Below, piece by piece: positions 1-7,753 of a stretch of DNA of 64,000 nt. Under the pieces are notes generated by a model. The model ran no database searches, was not told the origin of the DNA, and saw only the letters and a program-made list of their open reading frames with translations. Made by a program: the position numbers and the translations under genes. Source of the stretch: an uncultured Oscillospiraceae bacterium (GTDB taxonomy: Bacteria; Bacillota; Clostridia; Oscillospirales; Acutalibacteraceae); assembly GCA_900555015.1 (NCBI GenBank), contig USJL01000005.1, forward strand, positions 32,346 to 96,345, in the 5' to 3' direction. Each line of letters begins with the position of its first letter. Position 1 is the first letter of the stretch.

Positions 1-1
1 C

Positions 2-223
2 GCCATTGAAGGTTTCTGCCGACAGGCACGTTTCGTTATTACTGAAGGCAAAAACGGTGAAAGAGGTACAGAATATGTTACCGATTTTGTAATTTTCTAT
101 CCTGATAAAACATATCGCATTGTTGATGTTAAGGGTATGGAAACACCTGCTTTCAAACTTAAGGTGAAATCGTTCAGAGAGAAATATCCCAAATTAAAAA
201 TTGAATTGGAGAAAGAAATATGA
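2..223 (+). CDS. DUF1064-type phage nuclease-like protein (3' end only)
   Basis: The gene enters from the left edge; 73 residues are visible. They match the C-terminal half of the DUF1064 family, small phage proteins that look like PD-(D/E)XK endonucleases: an acidic residue in YVTDFVIF, then the IVDVKGMET block whose D and K would be the D..(D/E)xK metal-binding residues, then FKLKVKSFREKYP. Such genes sit in phage replication modules and are thought to process DNA, but activity is not established for this one. The stop codon overlaps the ATG of the clamp gene (ATGA), which implies translational coupling. Confidence 0.7.
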   Translation, partial: AIEGFCRQARFVITEGKNGERGTEYVTDFVIFYPDKTYRIVDVKGMETPAFKLKVKSFREKYPKLKIELEKEI

Positions 224-1290
224 TTATACATCAAAATGAATTATCGGAAAAACTGAAAGTCTTAAAGAGCATCAGCTCAGCAAAGCTCGGTGATGACTTA
301 TCAGGTGTATTGCTTAAGGATAAGATGCTAATTGCTAATAATTTCAAAACGGCCATTGTTGTTCCTTTAACGGACTGTGAAGAGGCTATAAACTGCATAA
401 TACCTCCGACAGCAATTGATTTTATCATAAGCCTTCCTGAAGGCAATGTTGAAATTACTGAAAAGGATAAGCAGCTTATTATTAAGTGTGGAAAAATCAA
501 AAGTAAATTCAACACATACGATACTGACTTGTTTCCTGAGACAAACACAAGTAAGCCTGATGAAAATAAATTACTTATTGATATTAAAACAGTTGACCTT
601 GAAAAGGCAGTAAAACAGGTTATGTATGCTTGCGCAAAGCCAAATTCATCAAAACCTGTACACGAAGGATTATTGTTTGATGGTGACGGAATTTATCTGA
701 ATATTGTTGCCTGCGACGGCTATAGAGTTGCGTGGAACAAATTGGATAATACAAATGAATTTAAAATGGTTTTGGATAAAGAAGCATTAAACAAGGCTTT
801 TTCGATTGCTGATGATAATATCTGTATTTACTCTAACGACAGCAAGTCAATCGTAATTGAGGCCGGCGAGTACCTTATAAATTCAAGACTATACCTTGCA
901 GAACAGTTTATGGATTATTCCGCAACCGTTCCAAAAACATTCAAAACAGTGTTTAATGTGGAACGCAGTCAGATTCTTTCTTGTTTTAATCGAATTGGAT
1001 TATGTGTTTCCGATAAAAAGAAACACCCTGCAGAATTGAATTATCAAGATGATACTTTGGATATAAGCGTTAAAGACCCTATGGTTGACATTCACGAAAC
1101 TTTATCATTACAGCCCATCACAAGCAATGAGCCAACGAGAATAGGCATAAATATTGATTTTATGAAAGATGCCTTAAAGAGTGTTACAAGCGAAAGTATT
1201 ATGTTTTGTATGAACGGAGGTCTTAATCCGATTATCATACAGGATGATAAATTTACACAGGTTCTTATGCCTATGAGATTGAAAGGATAA
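220..1290 (+). CDS. Phage-encoded DNA polymerase III beta clamp (DnaN-like)
   Basis: This 356-residue protein has the length and layout of a bacterial sliding clamp (usually 360-380 residues). The middle contains the clamp-like stretch EGLLFDGDGIYLNIVACDGYR, equivalent to the domain 2 'gvll.....l..vATDghRLA' region, and the C-terminus ends QVLMPMRLKG, close to the canonical clamp end that contacts partner proteins. The N-terminal domain is more divergent. A clamp encoded by the phage would let it load its own or the host polymerase on phage DNA. ATG at 220 has GGAG 8-9 bases upstream and overlaps the preceding stop. Confidence 0.85.
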   Translation: MIIHQNELSEKLKVLKSISSAKLGDDLSGVLLKDKMLIANNFKTAIVVPLTDCEEAINCIIPPTAIDFIISLPEGNVEITEKDKQLIIKCGKIKSKFNTYDTDLFPETNTSKPDENKLLIDIKTVDLEKAVKQVMYACAKPNSSKPVHEGLLFDGDGIYLNIVACDGYRVAWNKLDNTNEFKMVLDKEALNKAFSIADDNICIYSNDSKSIVIEAGEYLINSRLYLAEQFMDYSATVPKTFKTVFNVERSQILSCFNRIGLCVSDKKKHPAELNYQDDTLDISVKDPMVDIHETLSLQPITSNEPTRIGINIDFMKDALKSVTSESIMFCMNGGLNPIIIQDDKFTQVLMPMRLKG

Positions 1291-1296
1291 TTTATT

Positions 1297-1392
1297 ATGA
1301 AAAAATTTGTTAAACAAACCATAATTTTTATTGTTTCAATGCTCGTGTTTGCTTTAGGCATATCAGCGACAGTTGAGGGGGTTCTATTTTGA
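1297..1392 (+). CDS. Small single-span membrane peptide
   Basis: A 31-codon ORF with AAAGGA just upstream, 6 bases after the clamp gene. The peptide starts MKKF and is then almost entirely hydrophobic (IIFIVSMLVFALGI), so it would form one membrane helix or a signal-like segment. It overlaps the next small ORF by four bases. No family is recognised. It could be a small membrane modulator or a non-functional ORF; compact spacing and the ribosome site favour expression. Confidence 0.45.
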   Translation: MKKFVKQTIIFIVSMLVFALGISATVEGVLF

Positions 1393-1517
1393 GCGGTGAA
1401 GATTGTTGTTGCTGTAAAAAATGTGTTCATTATAACGGCACATTGTACAAATGTATATTACATAACATTGAAATTAAAAATCCTTGGTTTAGTAGTTGTT
1501 TTGACTATGAATGGTAG
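1389..1517 (+). CDS. Tiny cysteine-rich protein (42 aa)
   Basis: TTG start at 1389 preceded by GAGGGGG at a good distance, overlapping the previous stop. The peptide has a CCCCKKC cluster near its start and further cysteines near residues 22 and 35, the pattern of a small metal-binding protein. Phage early regions of gut Clostridia often carry strings of such proteins. Its function is unknown. Confidence 0.5.
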   Translation: MSGEDCCCCKKCVHYNGTLYKCILHNIEIKNPWFSSCFDYEW

Positions 1518-1525
1518 GAGGAATT

Positions 1526-1690
1526 ATGGATAATAAAAAATTTATGTGCCGTCCCTGTATGGAACAGTTAAAGGCACAGGGAAAAGTTATAAAAGGCAGT
1601 CATATCAAAGACAAGTATACCTGCGAAATCTGTAAACGTCGAAAATATGGTTATGTTTGTGAAATGACTGACGGTGAGGCAAATGGCTAA
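1526..1690 (+). CDS. Small zinc-knuckle protein (54 aa)
   Basis: ATG at 1526 with AGGAGG immediately upstream. The sequence has two CxxC pairs, CRPC near residue 8 and CEIC near residue 35, so a single zinc ribbon is likely. The remainder is basic (KRRKYG). The 3' end overlaps the next ORF by 8 bases. It may bind nucleic acid or protein; nothing more specific can be said. Confidence 0.6.
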   Translation: MDNKKFMCRPCMEQLKAQGKVIKGSHIKDKYTCEICKRRKYGYVCEMTDGEANG

Positions 1691-1844
1691 AAAATATGTA
1701 TGTGTTGCTGAACGTTGCAAATGGCGAGTTGAATGTGGTTCGAAAAATGCAATGTGCAGCAGATTAAATTGTCCTCATATCAGAATTTTGGAAGAGACTT
1801 TACCTACTGTAAAATGGGGAAATCTTGCTAAAAAGAAAAAATAA
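1683..1844 (+). CDS. Small cysteine-rich protein (53 aa)
   Basis: ATG at 1683 overlaps the end of the previous gene. Cysteines at CVAERC, ECGS, MCSRLNC suggest one metal site, and the C-terminus is lysine-rich. A ribosome site GGTGAGG lies about 7 bases upstream inside the previous gene. No family recognised; it belongs to the cysteine-rich mini-protein array of this region. Confidence 0.55.
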   Translation: MAKKYVCVAERCKWRVECGSKNAMCSRLNCPHIRILEETLPTVKWGNLAKKKK

Positions 1845-1863
1845 TCCAGAAAGGAAATATGCA

Positions 1864-2007
1864 ATGGAATGTAACAATAACGAATGTCCTATGTATGAAT
1901 ACTGCTTAACGCAAAAGCATGATTACGAAACCTGTGCCGATATGGTAAGCCGCTATAATGCAGGATTGCTTTTAGCCCCTGAGTATGTAAAAAATAGTGC
2001 ATTTTAG
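1864..2007 (+). CDS. Small cysteine-rich protein (47 aa)
   Basis: The reading frame is open from 1825, but AAAGGA lies just before the ATG at 1864, so translation most likely starts there. The peptide begins MECNNNECPMYEYC and has another cysteine (YETC), again a compact metal-binding pattern. It ends 10 bases before the methylase gene, whose ribosome site overlaps its stop region. Confidence 0.55.
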   Translation: MECNNNECPMYEYCLTQKHDYETCADMVSRYNAGLLLAPEYVKNSAF

Positions 2008-2017
2008 GAGTTAATGT

Positions 2018-2806
2018 ATGAATGCTTTAATTAAGTATCCCGGTGCAAAATGGAAGTTGGCGGAAAAAATAATTGAAATGATGCCTGAACATCACAGTTA
2101 TTTAGAGCCGTTCTTTGGTAGCGGAGCTGTTTTGTTTAATAAACCACAGTCACATATTGAAACCGTAAACGATATAGATGATGAGGTTGTAAATCTCTTT
2201 TATTGTATTCGTACTGAACCTGAGCGACTGGCAAGATTATTATATCTGACACCGTATGCCCGGCAGGAATATGAAAATGCTTACATAAAAACGGACGAGC
2301 CGTTAGAAAAGGCAAGACGATTTTGTATAAGACTTAATCAAGGACACGGATTCCGAACTACAGGGGAAAAAGTCGGTTGGAAAAATGATTTACAAGGCAG
2401 GGAAAGAGCCTATTGTAAAGTTGATTGGAACAGACTGCCTGAAAAAATTATTCAAGCTGCCAAAAGGCTGAAAGATGTTCAAATTGAAAGCAGACCTGCA
2501 GTAGAAGTTATAAAGCGTTTTAATTTTGAAAATGTTTTGATTTATGCAGATCCACCGTATCTGTTAAGTACGCGTTGCAGAGAGCAATATAATCACGAAA
2601 TGAGTGAAGAACAGCACATTGAGTTACTTGATGTGTTGCTCAGGCATAAAGGCTATGTGATGATTAGCGGTTATGATAGCGATTTGTATAACGATATGCT
2701 GAAAGATTGGTATAAAACCGAGCAGAATTTCTATACGCAAAATATTCAGCAGAGAACAGATTGCTTGTGGATGAATTTCCAGCCTTACGGCCAGTTGAGT
2801 TTATAA
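2018..2806 (+). CDS. dam: D12-class DNA adenine-N6 methyltransferase
   Basis: 262 residues with the full D12 (Dam-type) signature: KYPGAKWKL at the N-terminus, SAM-binding motif I at LEPFFGSGAV near residue 30, motif IV DPPY near residue 180 for catalysis, and a C-terminal part typical of the family. It would transfer a methyl group from SAM to adenine N6 in a short DNA site. In a prophage without a visible restriction partner it is probably an orphan enzyme that protects phage DNA or marks it for packaging or regulation. AGGAG precedes the ATG at 2018. Confidence 0.9.
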   Translation: MNALIKYPGAKWKLAEKIIEMMPEHHSYLEPFFGSGAVLFNKPQSHIETVNDIDDEVVNLFYCIRTEPERLARLLYLTPYARQEYENAYIKTDEPLEKARRFCIRLNQGHGFRTTGEKVGWKNDLQGRERAYCKVDWNRLPEKIIQAAKRLKDVQIESRPAVEVIKRFNFENVLIYADPPYLLSTRCREQYNHEMSEEQHIELLDVLLRHKGYVMISGYDSDLYNDMLKDWYKTEQNFYTQNIQQRTDCLWMNFQPYGQLSL

Positions 2807-2819
2807 AGGAGTGATAATA

Positions 2820-3167
2820 ATGTGTATGGGAATGATGAATTACAGAGAGTCAGAGGATAATTTAACATTGATTACCTGTAAAGGATGTAACCGAACTTGG
2901 CAAGTTACAGAATCCGCAGCTGAGCAATTTAAAGAGCAGTACGACAGCCTTTGTAATGCTTGCCGAAATAAATCCAAAGAAACAGTTTCGTTGTTAAAAC
3001 CATATACAAACTTTGAGAAAATTAAGGCAATGAGTCTCGACGAAATGGTAATTGCAATTATAAATAAATGTGGTAAATGTTGCCCTCTTTCCGATGATTG
3101 TCAAGTAACACATTATGATGAGTGTGATTTAAAGTTAAGACAATGGCTCGAAAGTGAGGCGGAATAG
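2820..3167 (+). CDS. Cysteine-rich hypothetical protein with zinc ribbon
   Basis: Start chosen at ATG 2820 because AAAGGAG lies 8 bases upstream; an in-frame GTG at 2811 lies inside that ribosome site. The 115-residue protein has CKGC and CNAC (residues about 19-50), a classic one-zinc ribbon, and a second cluster CGKCC...CQVTHYDEC near the C-terminus. It may contact DNA or a host protein. No named family recognised. Confidence 0.6.
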   Translation: MCMGMMNYRESEDNLTLITCKGCNRTWQVTESAAEQFKEQYDSLCNACRNKSKETVSLLKPYTNFEKIKAMSLDEMVIAIINKCGKCCPLSDDCQVTHYDECDLKLRQWLESEAE

Positions 3168-3171
3168 TTTG

Positions 3172-3324
3172 ATGTTATGTAAACACTTAGATGAATTTAC
3201 AGGAATATGCTGCAATACAGACAGCGAGTATATCGCTGATGTTTGTCCATATTGTGATGTTGCAAACGAAACGTTGATATGCAACAGAGAGGCTGCAGAT
3301 TGTTTTGAGGAGGTAAAAGAATGA
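3172..3324 (+). CDS. Small zinc-binding-like protein (50 aa)
   Basis: Fifty-codon ORF between two larger genes, overlapping the ATG of the next one by four bases (ATGA). Cysteine pattern CCNTD, CPYC, C (NREAADC) is consistent with metal binding. The start at 3172 lacks a strong ribosome site, so translation may depend on the stop of the previous gene 5 bases upstream. Confidence 0.5.
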   Translation: MLCKHLDEFTGICCNTDSEYIADVCPYCDVANETLICNREAADCFEEVKE

Positions 3325-3734
3325 CTTGTGAAGAACATTGTTTGCATTGGGAGGTATGCAAATTAACTCCTCCTGAGTATTCGACTGCAAAATATTATAC
3401 ATTTTGTAACTGCGCTGAAAAATGCGAATGCTTCAAAGACAAATCCAAATACATAGAACTGCCGTGTAAGGTTGGGGATACAGTTTATATAAAAGGTGTT
3501 CCTCTTGTTGTTTCATTTGTATGTATTGATGATGAAGCTAATTTTGTTATTCAATTCGATTGTGAGGATTGCTACAAATGTCCGTTCTATGAAGATGAAG
3601 TATCTTTTGAGGGAGAACACGATTGTAGAACACAAGGCTATCTTGAGTTCACTGAAAGCGATATCGGTAAAACCGTATTCCTCACCAAATCCGAAGCAGA
3701 ACAAAAATTAAAGGAGCTTCTCGGTGATAATTAA
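3321..3734 (+). CDS. Conserved phage protein of the 'KVGDTVY' type, cysteine-rich
   Basis: 137 residues. The N-terminal 40 residues are a CxxHC/CxC-rich segment, followed by IELPCKVGDTVYIKG and the C-terminal DIGKTVFLTKSEAEQKL, a pair of blocks found together in many small phage proteins of gut Clostridia. The function of that family is unknown; the beta-rich core could be an SH3-like or Sm-like fold. GAGG upstream of ATG 3321. It overlaps the next gene by 11 bases. Confidence 0.65.
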   Translation: MTCEEHCLHWEVCKLTPPEYSTAKYYTFCNCAEKCECFKDKSKYIELPCKVGDTVYIKGVPLVVSFVCIDDEANFVIQFDCEDCYKCPFYEDEVSFEGEHDCRTQGYLEFTESDIGKTVFLTKSEAEQKLKELLGDN

Positions 3735-3936
3735 GCCGGTATTCGGCGGTAAGGACTGGTGCGTTGAATGGAAATGTCCTTGTTTAACCTGCGAATTTTG
3801 GATAAATGGTAATCCTGAATGTGCTTGTAAGCCTTGTAATAAAATAGGCTTACTTCAACCGCAAGATGTTATATGTCATAAAACACATCCTGAAATTTAT
3901 AGAAGAAAACCTAAGGAGAAAAATAATGGACGCTAA
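3724..3936 (+). CDS. Small cysteine-rich protein (70 aa)
   Basis: GTG start at 3724, with AAGGAG about 7 bases upstream within the preceding gene. Cysteines are regularly spaced (CVEWKCPCLTC, CACKPC), suggesting one or two metal sites. The C-terminus is basic. It overlaps the neighbours on both sides, which supports coupled translation of the mini-protein array. Confidence 0.6.
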   Translation: MIIKPVFGGKDWCVEWKCPCLTCEFWINGNPECACKPCNKIGLLQPQDVICHKTHPEIYRRKPKEKNNGR

Positions 3937-4108
3937 AGAATGTAGATTTTGCAAATACTGTGATATTAATCGTACTGACAATTTCGGACGAGTGCGTTGC
4001 ACAAGGTTCAGCAGATATGTCGGTAAGTTTAATGGCTGTGATTACTTCATCACCGAGAAATCAGAAAAAATATTTGATGCATTAAAGGAGCTGAAAGAAA
4101 ATGCCTGA
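3926..4108 (+). CDS. Small cysteine-rich protein (60 aa)
   Basis: The frame is open from 3866 but AAGGAG lies 7 bases before ATG 3926, so this start is preferred. The peptide starts MDAKECRFCKYC and contains RVRCTRFSRYVGKFNGC, a pattern seen in many phage mini-proteins of this kind. Probable zinc binding; role unknown. Confidence 0.6.
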   Translation: MDAKECRFCKYCDINRTDNFGRVRCTRFSRYVGKFNGCDYFITEKSEKIFDALKELKENA

Positions 4109-4334
4109 AGAATTGATTTGTCCTTATTGCGAAAAAGAACAAGATTGTCACGAACCAGATGAAATAAATGCAGAGTTTGCTTTGACAGAATGCGAGCATT
4201 GTGGTAAATCCTTTTGGTATTCTGTAACTGTAACAAGAGATTATGACTCTTGGACAGATGAGGAAGATAAAGCAATGATGGCAGTAGCGGAGACTTTATT
4301 GAATATGAGGAGGACAAACAATGCGACTGATTGA
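4101..4334 (+). CDS. Zinc-ribbon protein (77 aa)
   Basis: ATG 4101 overlaps the previous stop; AAAGGAG lies about 10 bases upstream. Two CxxC pairs, CPYC (residues 7-10) and CEHC (residues 31-34), form a textbook zinc ribbon, with a tryptophan- and aspartate-rich C-terminal tail. It may be a nucleic acid binding or anti-host factor; not recognised beyond the ribbon. Confidence 0.65.
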   Translation: MPEELICPYCEKEQDCHEPDEINAEFALTECEHCGKSFWYSVTVTRDYDSWTDEEDKAMMAVAETLLNMRRTNNATD

Positions 4335-4626
4335 TGCTGATGAATTAAGAGAAGAGATTTTAAATGATGACGATTATATTTTCGATAATGATACTGTAAA
4401 TCATTTCTTAGATTTAGTTGATTTGTCGCCAACCATAGATGCCGAGCCTGTTGTTCACGGGCATTGGAAGGTTATTACTTTCAAAAACAGTAGAAAGAAA
4501 TTTATAGAATGTTCTGAATGTGGAGCAACAATAGATTGTTTAGCTACTTATATTGATGAAAACGAGTATGATGGCTGTCCTTATTGCAGGGCAAAAATGG
4601 ACGAGGAGCAGGGATGCGAGATATAA
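4321..4626 (+). CDS. Phage zinc-ribbon protein of the 'RLIDADEL' type
   Basis: 101 residues starting MRLIDADELREEI and continuing EPVVHGHWKV, then CSECG and CPYCRAKMDEE. This layout (a short helical head, an HGHW block and a two-CxxC ribbon) is a very common small protein in Clostridia and Bacillota prophages, with no assigned function. The ATG at 4321 overlaps the preceding gene, and the 3' end overlaps the start of the PP-loop gene. Confidence 0.7.
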   Translation: MRLIDADELREEILNDDDYIFDNDTVNHFLDLVDLSPTIDAEPVVHGHWKVITFKNSRKKFIECSECGATIDCLATYIDENEYDGCPYCRAKMDEEQGCEI

Positions 4627-5624
4627 GAGAACTTAAGTATATGCAGTCCTTACCACTTGAAAGAAAAATAGAAATGACTGCACAGCGTATTCGTGGCTGG
4701 TATGAATACTATAACGGAAATGTTGCTATTTCATTTAGTGGTGGTAAAGATAGTACAGTTTTAATGCACATAGCAAGAAATCATTTTTTGTGTGATTTTG
4801 ATATAAAGGGTGTATTCGTAGACACCGGACTTGAATATTCTGAAATCAGAAAGTTTGTTAAAACCTTTGACAATGTTGAAATCATCAGACCGAAAATGCG
4901 TTTTGATGAAGTGATAAAAACATACGGCTATCCTGTTATAAGTAAAACGGTTGCACATAATGTGAGGTGTGCAAGAAATGAGCCTAACGGCAAAATCGTT
5001 CAAAATTGCTTTTGTGAAGAAAAAACAGGACCTTATGCAATGGCAAAATGGAATGACTTGCGATTTGTTGATTTCAATATTGATGACCGCTGTTGCGACA
5101 TTATGAAAAAGCAACCTATGCACGAATATTCAAAAAAGAATGGTGTATATTTTATGACTGCCGAAATGGCTTGCGAAAGCACAAAGCGAACTGATACTTG
5201 GTTGCATCACGGTTGTAACGGCTTTGATATGAAATATCCTAAATCGACACCTATGGCATTCTGGACTGAACAAGATGTTTTGAAATATATTTATGATTAT
5301 CAACTTGATATATGTTCTGTCTATGGTGATGTAGTGTGTGAGCCTGAACAACTTGATTTTGAGGGTAACTGGATTACTACATATCATACCACAGGAGTAG
5401 ATAGGTCAGGATGCGTGTTTTGTGGTTTCGGCGCTCACCTTGAAAAAGACAAAAAGAGATTTTTGCATTTGAAAGAGGTAGAGCCAAAGAAATATGATTA
5501 TTGTCTTAATGGCGGTGAGTTTGTAAACGGCTTATGGCAGAATAACAAGCAGGGCTTAGGTATGCGATATGTCTTTGATGAACTCAACAAACTGTATGGT
5601 GATGATTTTATAAGATATGAATAG
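4614..5624 (+). CDS. PAPS-reductase-like PP-loop enzyme (336 aa)
   Basis: The start at 4614 is set by GAGGAG 7 bases upstream; the open frame reaches back to 4584. The ATP-pyrophosphatase loop SFSGGKDST is near residue 42, followed by VFVDTGLEYSEIRKF, the usual second conserved block of the phosphoadenosine phosphosulfate reductase family. The C-terminal part holds CVFCGFG, which may be a metal or sulfur site, and an added C-terminal helix region. Phage members of this family are not thought to make sulfite; they are candidates for nucleotide or DNA modification using an adenylate intermediate. It is the first of three such enzymes in the window. Confidence 0.8.
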   Translation: MRDIRELKYMQSLPLERKIEMTAQRIRGWYEYYNGNVAISFSGGKDSTVLMHIARNHFLCDFDIKGVFVDTGLEYSEIRKFVKTFDNVEIIRPKMRFDEVIKTYGYPVISKTVAHNVRCARNEPNGKIVQNCFCEEKTGPYAMAKWNDLRFVDFNIDDRCCDIMKKQPMHEYSKKNGVYFMTAEMACESTKRTDTWLHHGCNGFDMKYPKSTPMAFWTEQDVLKYIYDYQLDICSVYGDVVCEPEQLDFEGNWITTYHTTGVDRSGCVFCGFGAHLEKDKKRFLHLKEVEPKKYDYCLNGGEFVNGLWQNNKQGLGMRYVFDELNKLYGDDFIRYE

Positions 5625-5634
5625 GAGACTATAA

Positions 5635-5826
5635 ATGCAGATAGAGCATAAAGGGTATACTATAACACAAACTGAAAACGGTCACATTTGGATAAGCAAA
5701 GGTGATAATGGAGCACATATACACTGCAATGAAATTCTCACTAAAGAAGAATTAGTCGCAAAGGCTGATGAATTCATCCAAATAGAAAAAATCTTTGATA
5801 GTTTATTTGAGGAGGACGAACAATGA
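5635..5826 (+). CDS. Hypothetical protein (63 aa)
   Basis: AGGAG precedes ATG 5635. The N-terminus (IEHKGYTITQTENGHIWISK) looks like a small beta hairpin domain seen in other phage proteins, followed by an acidic helix. It overlaps the next gene by four bases. No function can be assigned. Confidence 0.55.
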   Translation: MQIEHKGYTITQTENGHIWISKGDNGAHIHCNEILTKEELVAKADEFIQIEKIFDSLFEEDEQ

Positions 5827-6140
5827 GCATAACAATGACAAATGAAGAGGCAATCAGGATATTAGACCCTGCTGCGAGTACGTATGGAAAGCCTATGACG
5901 GTTAAGGATATGGAGCGTTGCAACGAAGCTTGCAGAGCGGCGGTCAAAGCCCTTGAATGTCGAATGCCAAAAAAGCCAATTTCAATAAAAAATGATGAAG
6001 ATGTAAGAATAGGTGCAGGAACTTGGAAAGCAGGAGTGACGGTTTATAAATGCCCTTGTTGCAATAGTTTTATAAGCCGTTCGAGTGATTTTTGTAACAA
6101 ATGCGGACAGGCTTTAGATTGGAGTGATTCTGATGAATAG
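5823..6140 (+). CDS. Zinc-ribbon protein (105 aa)
   Basis: GAGGA upstream of ATG 5823. The N-terminal half is helical (MTNEEAIRIL...AACRAAVKALE), a motif common in Clostridia phage proteins, and the C-terminal half is a zinc ribbon with CPCC and CNKCGQALDW. Likely a nucleic acid or protein binder of unknown role. Confidence 0.65.
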   Translation: MSITMTNEEAIRILDPAASTYGKPMTVKDMERCNEACRAAVKALECRMPKKPISIKNDEDVRIGAGTWKAGVTVYKCPCCNSFISRSSDFCNKCGQALDWSDSDE

Positions 6141-6624
6141 AAAAGAAACAACAAAAGCCATATCAGATGCTCTTGAAAATTATCTTAATCCTAATCTTGA
6201 TACAAGGATTTATCTTTCAAAAGAGGTTACTTTTGATTATGCAACAGGTCATCAAACAAGAGTTGACTATATGTTGTTCAAACCAATTAACAATAGTATA
6301 TCAGGAATTGAAAAAGGCGATTTCTATTGCTATGAGATTAAGTCTTGCATTGATGATTTCAAATCAAAGAATGGTCATAATTTCTATGGAGACTTTAACT
6401 ATTATGTTATGACATTAGATACATACGAAGATGTAAAGAGTTATATTCCAAGAACTGTAGGCGTTTATACTCTTAATGCTCTTGGAGTGTTACATCTTAC
6501 CAAAAAGGCTGTACGTGCTGACCGAAAATATCCATTTGCAGTAACTCTTATGATGATGTTTAGATCTGCCAACAGAGAATATTTCAAAAATAAGAGAAAG
6601 GAAAAGTCAAATGAAAAAATCTGA
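6133..6624 (+). CDS. Putative PD-(D/E)XK-fold nuclease-like protein
   Basis: Start ATG 6133 is chosen because GGAG lies 8 bases upstream; a GTG at 6124 lies in the ribosome site. The 163-residue protein has VDYMLF followed about 25 residues later by YCYEIKSCIDDF, a D...ExK arrangement typical of restriction-endonuclease-fold enzymes (MmcB-like proteins have a similar 'DvK.s..Df' block), and a conserved-looking GDFNYYVM strand. DNA cleavage or repair is plausible. The assignment is from motif only. Confidence 0.5.
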   Translation: MNRKETTKAISDALENYLNPNLDTRIYLSKEVTFDYATGHQTRVDYMLFKPINNSISGIEKGDFYCYEIKSCIDDFKSKNGHNFYGDFNYYVMTLDTYEDVKSYIPRTVGVYTLNALGVLHLTKKAVRADRKYPFAVTLMMMFRSANREYFKNKRKEKSNEKI

Positions 6625-6847
6625 ACTTGAAAAGCATCTTGGTAAAAATGTAATGATTACACTTTTTGATAATGATATTATCGAAGGCAGTTTACATAAA
6701 ACGGAGGAAAAAATATTTGATAATGAACCTAATCTTCATTTAATGCCAAAATATTATGTTTTATTAAATAATAAAACCGGAAAAAGCTCCTGTTTGTTCA
6801 GAAGTTCTCATGTTAAAAAATTAACTGAAATGAGGGGTAACGAATGA
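6611..6847 (+). CDS. Small Sm-like/beta-barrel phage protein
   Basis: 78 residues. GKNVMITLFDNDIIEGSLHKTE followed later by SSHVKKL resembles the small phage proteins with an Sm-like strand order ('v.i.l.dG..i.G.l....'). It may bind RNA or act as an oligomeric adaptor; this is a fold guess only. It overlaps both neighbours by a few bases, consistent with the early operon. Confidence 0.5.
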   Translation: MKKSELEKHLGKNVMITLFDNDIIEGSLHKTEEKIFDNEPNLHLMPKYYVLLNNKTGKSSCLFRSSHVKKLTEMRGNE

Positions 6848-7383
6848 AATCAATCTTACAATCCATAAAACCAATTCACTGTGTGAATATTGCAAAACGC
6901 ATAAAAACAATAGAGGTCAGGAAAACAAGACCGAAATGTGAGTTGCCTGTTAAGGTGCATATATATTGCACGAAAGGTGGCAAGCCGATATATTTGAATG
7001 ATGCCGAAAATGAAGCACTGATGAACGGCAAAGTCATCGGCGAGTATGTGTGTGATGAAATAACTGAATACACTTATTTTGAATATGCAAGTCATCTCAT
7101 TTCTGAAGATGAACTATTTTCAACAGGTATAACATTTAATGAATTATTAAAATATGGCAATAAAAAGCCTTTATATCTCTGGCACATATCAGACCTTGTT
7201 ATCTATGACAAGCCGAAAGAGTTGAGTGAGTTTGTCAAATATGGTTTTGAGCAAGATTATGCAGAATGGGAACATTATTCTATTGCAGGAGTTAATGGCA
7301 AAGAGCCTGATATTGACGATTACAGATTAATCAGCCCACCTCAATCTTGGTGCTATGTTGAGGAGGTTTTAGAAAATGTATGA
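6844..7383 (+). CDS. ASCH-type phage protein
   Basis: 179 residues. The N-terminus (ILQSIKPIHCVNI...KTIEVRKTRPKC) is characteristic of ASCH-domain-like phage proteins, where the 'I.p...i..G.Kt.E.R' block forms the ligand groove. ASCH domains are PUA-like and are thought to bind RNA or modified nucleotides. The C-terminus contains PPQSWCYVEE, commonly conserved in these phage homologues. In a region that also has PP-loop enzymes, reading of modified bases is a reasonable idea but unproven. Confidence 0.7.
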   Translation: MKSILQSIKPIHCVNIAKRIKTIEVRKTRPKCELPVKVHIYCTKGGKPIYLNDAENEALMNGKVIGEYVCDEITEYTYFEYASHLISEDELFSTGITFNELLKYGNKKPLYLWHISDLVIYDKPKELSEFVKYGFEQDYAEWEHYSIAGVNGKEPDIDDYRLISPPQSWCYVEEVLENV

Positions 7384-7753
7384 TTACGAAATAAAACTAT
7401 TAAGTGCATTTCCTGGAAGTTTTATAAACAGTCAAGGTGAATTTATCGCAGAGCCTAAAACAAATCAATACTTTATTTTAAGAACTTGCAAAAATGAACT
7501 TGAGGTTAAGTGTAAAGTGTTGGAATGGTTTTCAAGACCTGCTCACTGCACACAGCCAGGTAATAAAAAATTACATAAATTTATGCTTGACGGAATTAAT
7601 AAATTTCTTGATACGAATTTCACTTGTGAAGATATTGAAACAATTTATTGTGAGTTGGGCAATGGTGTCAATCGTTCTCTTTGCGAAAAATTTATCAAGA
7701 GCGGTTATGATATGGCTATATTAAAAGGAGGATTAATAAATTATGTCAATTAA
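7376..7753 (+). CDS. Hypothetical phage protein (125 aa)
   Basis: ATG 7376 overlaps the previous stop and is preceded by GAGGTTTT. The protein begins with a beta-rich region and contains FSRPAHCTQPGNKKLHKFM, then an alpha-helical C-terminal half. Homologues would be expected in Clostridia prophages but no named family is recognised. Confidence 0.55.
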   Translation: MYDYEIKLLSAFPGSFINSQGEFIAEPKTNQYFILRTCKNELEVKCKVLEWFSRPAHCTQPGNKKLHKFMLDGINKFLDTNFTCEDIETIYCELGNGVNRSLCEKFIKSGYDMAILKGGLINYVN

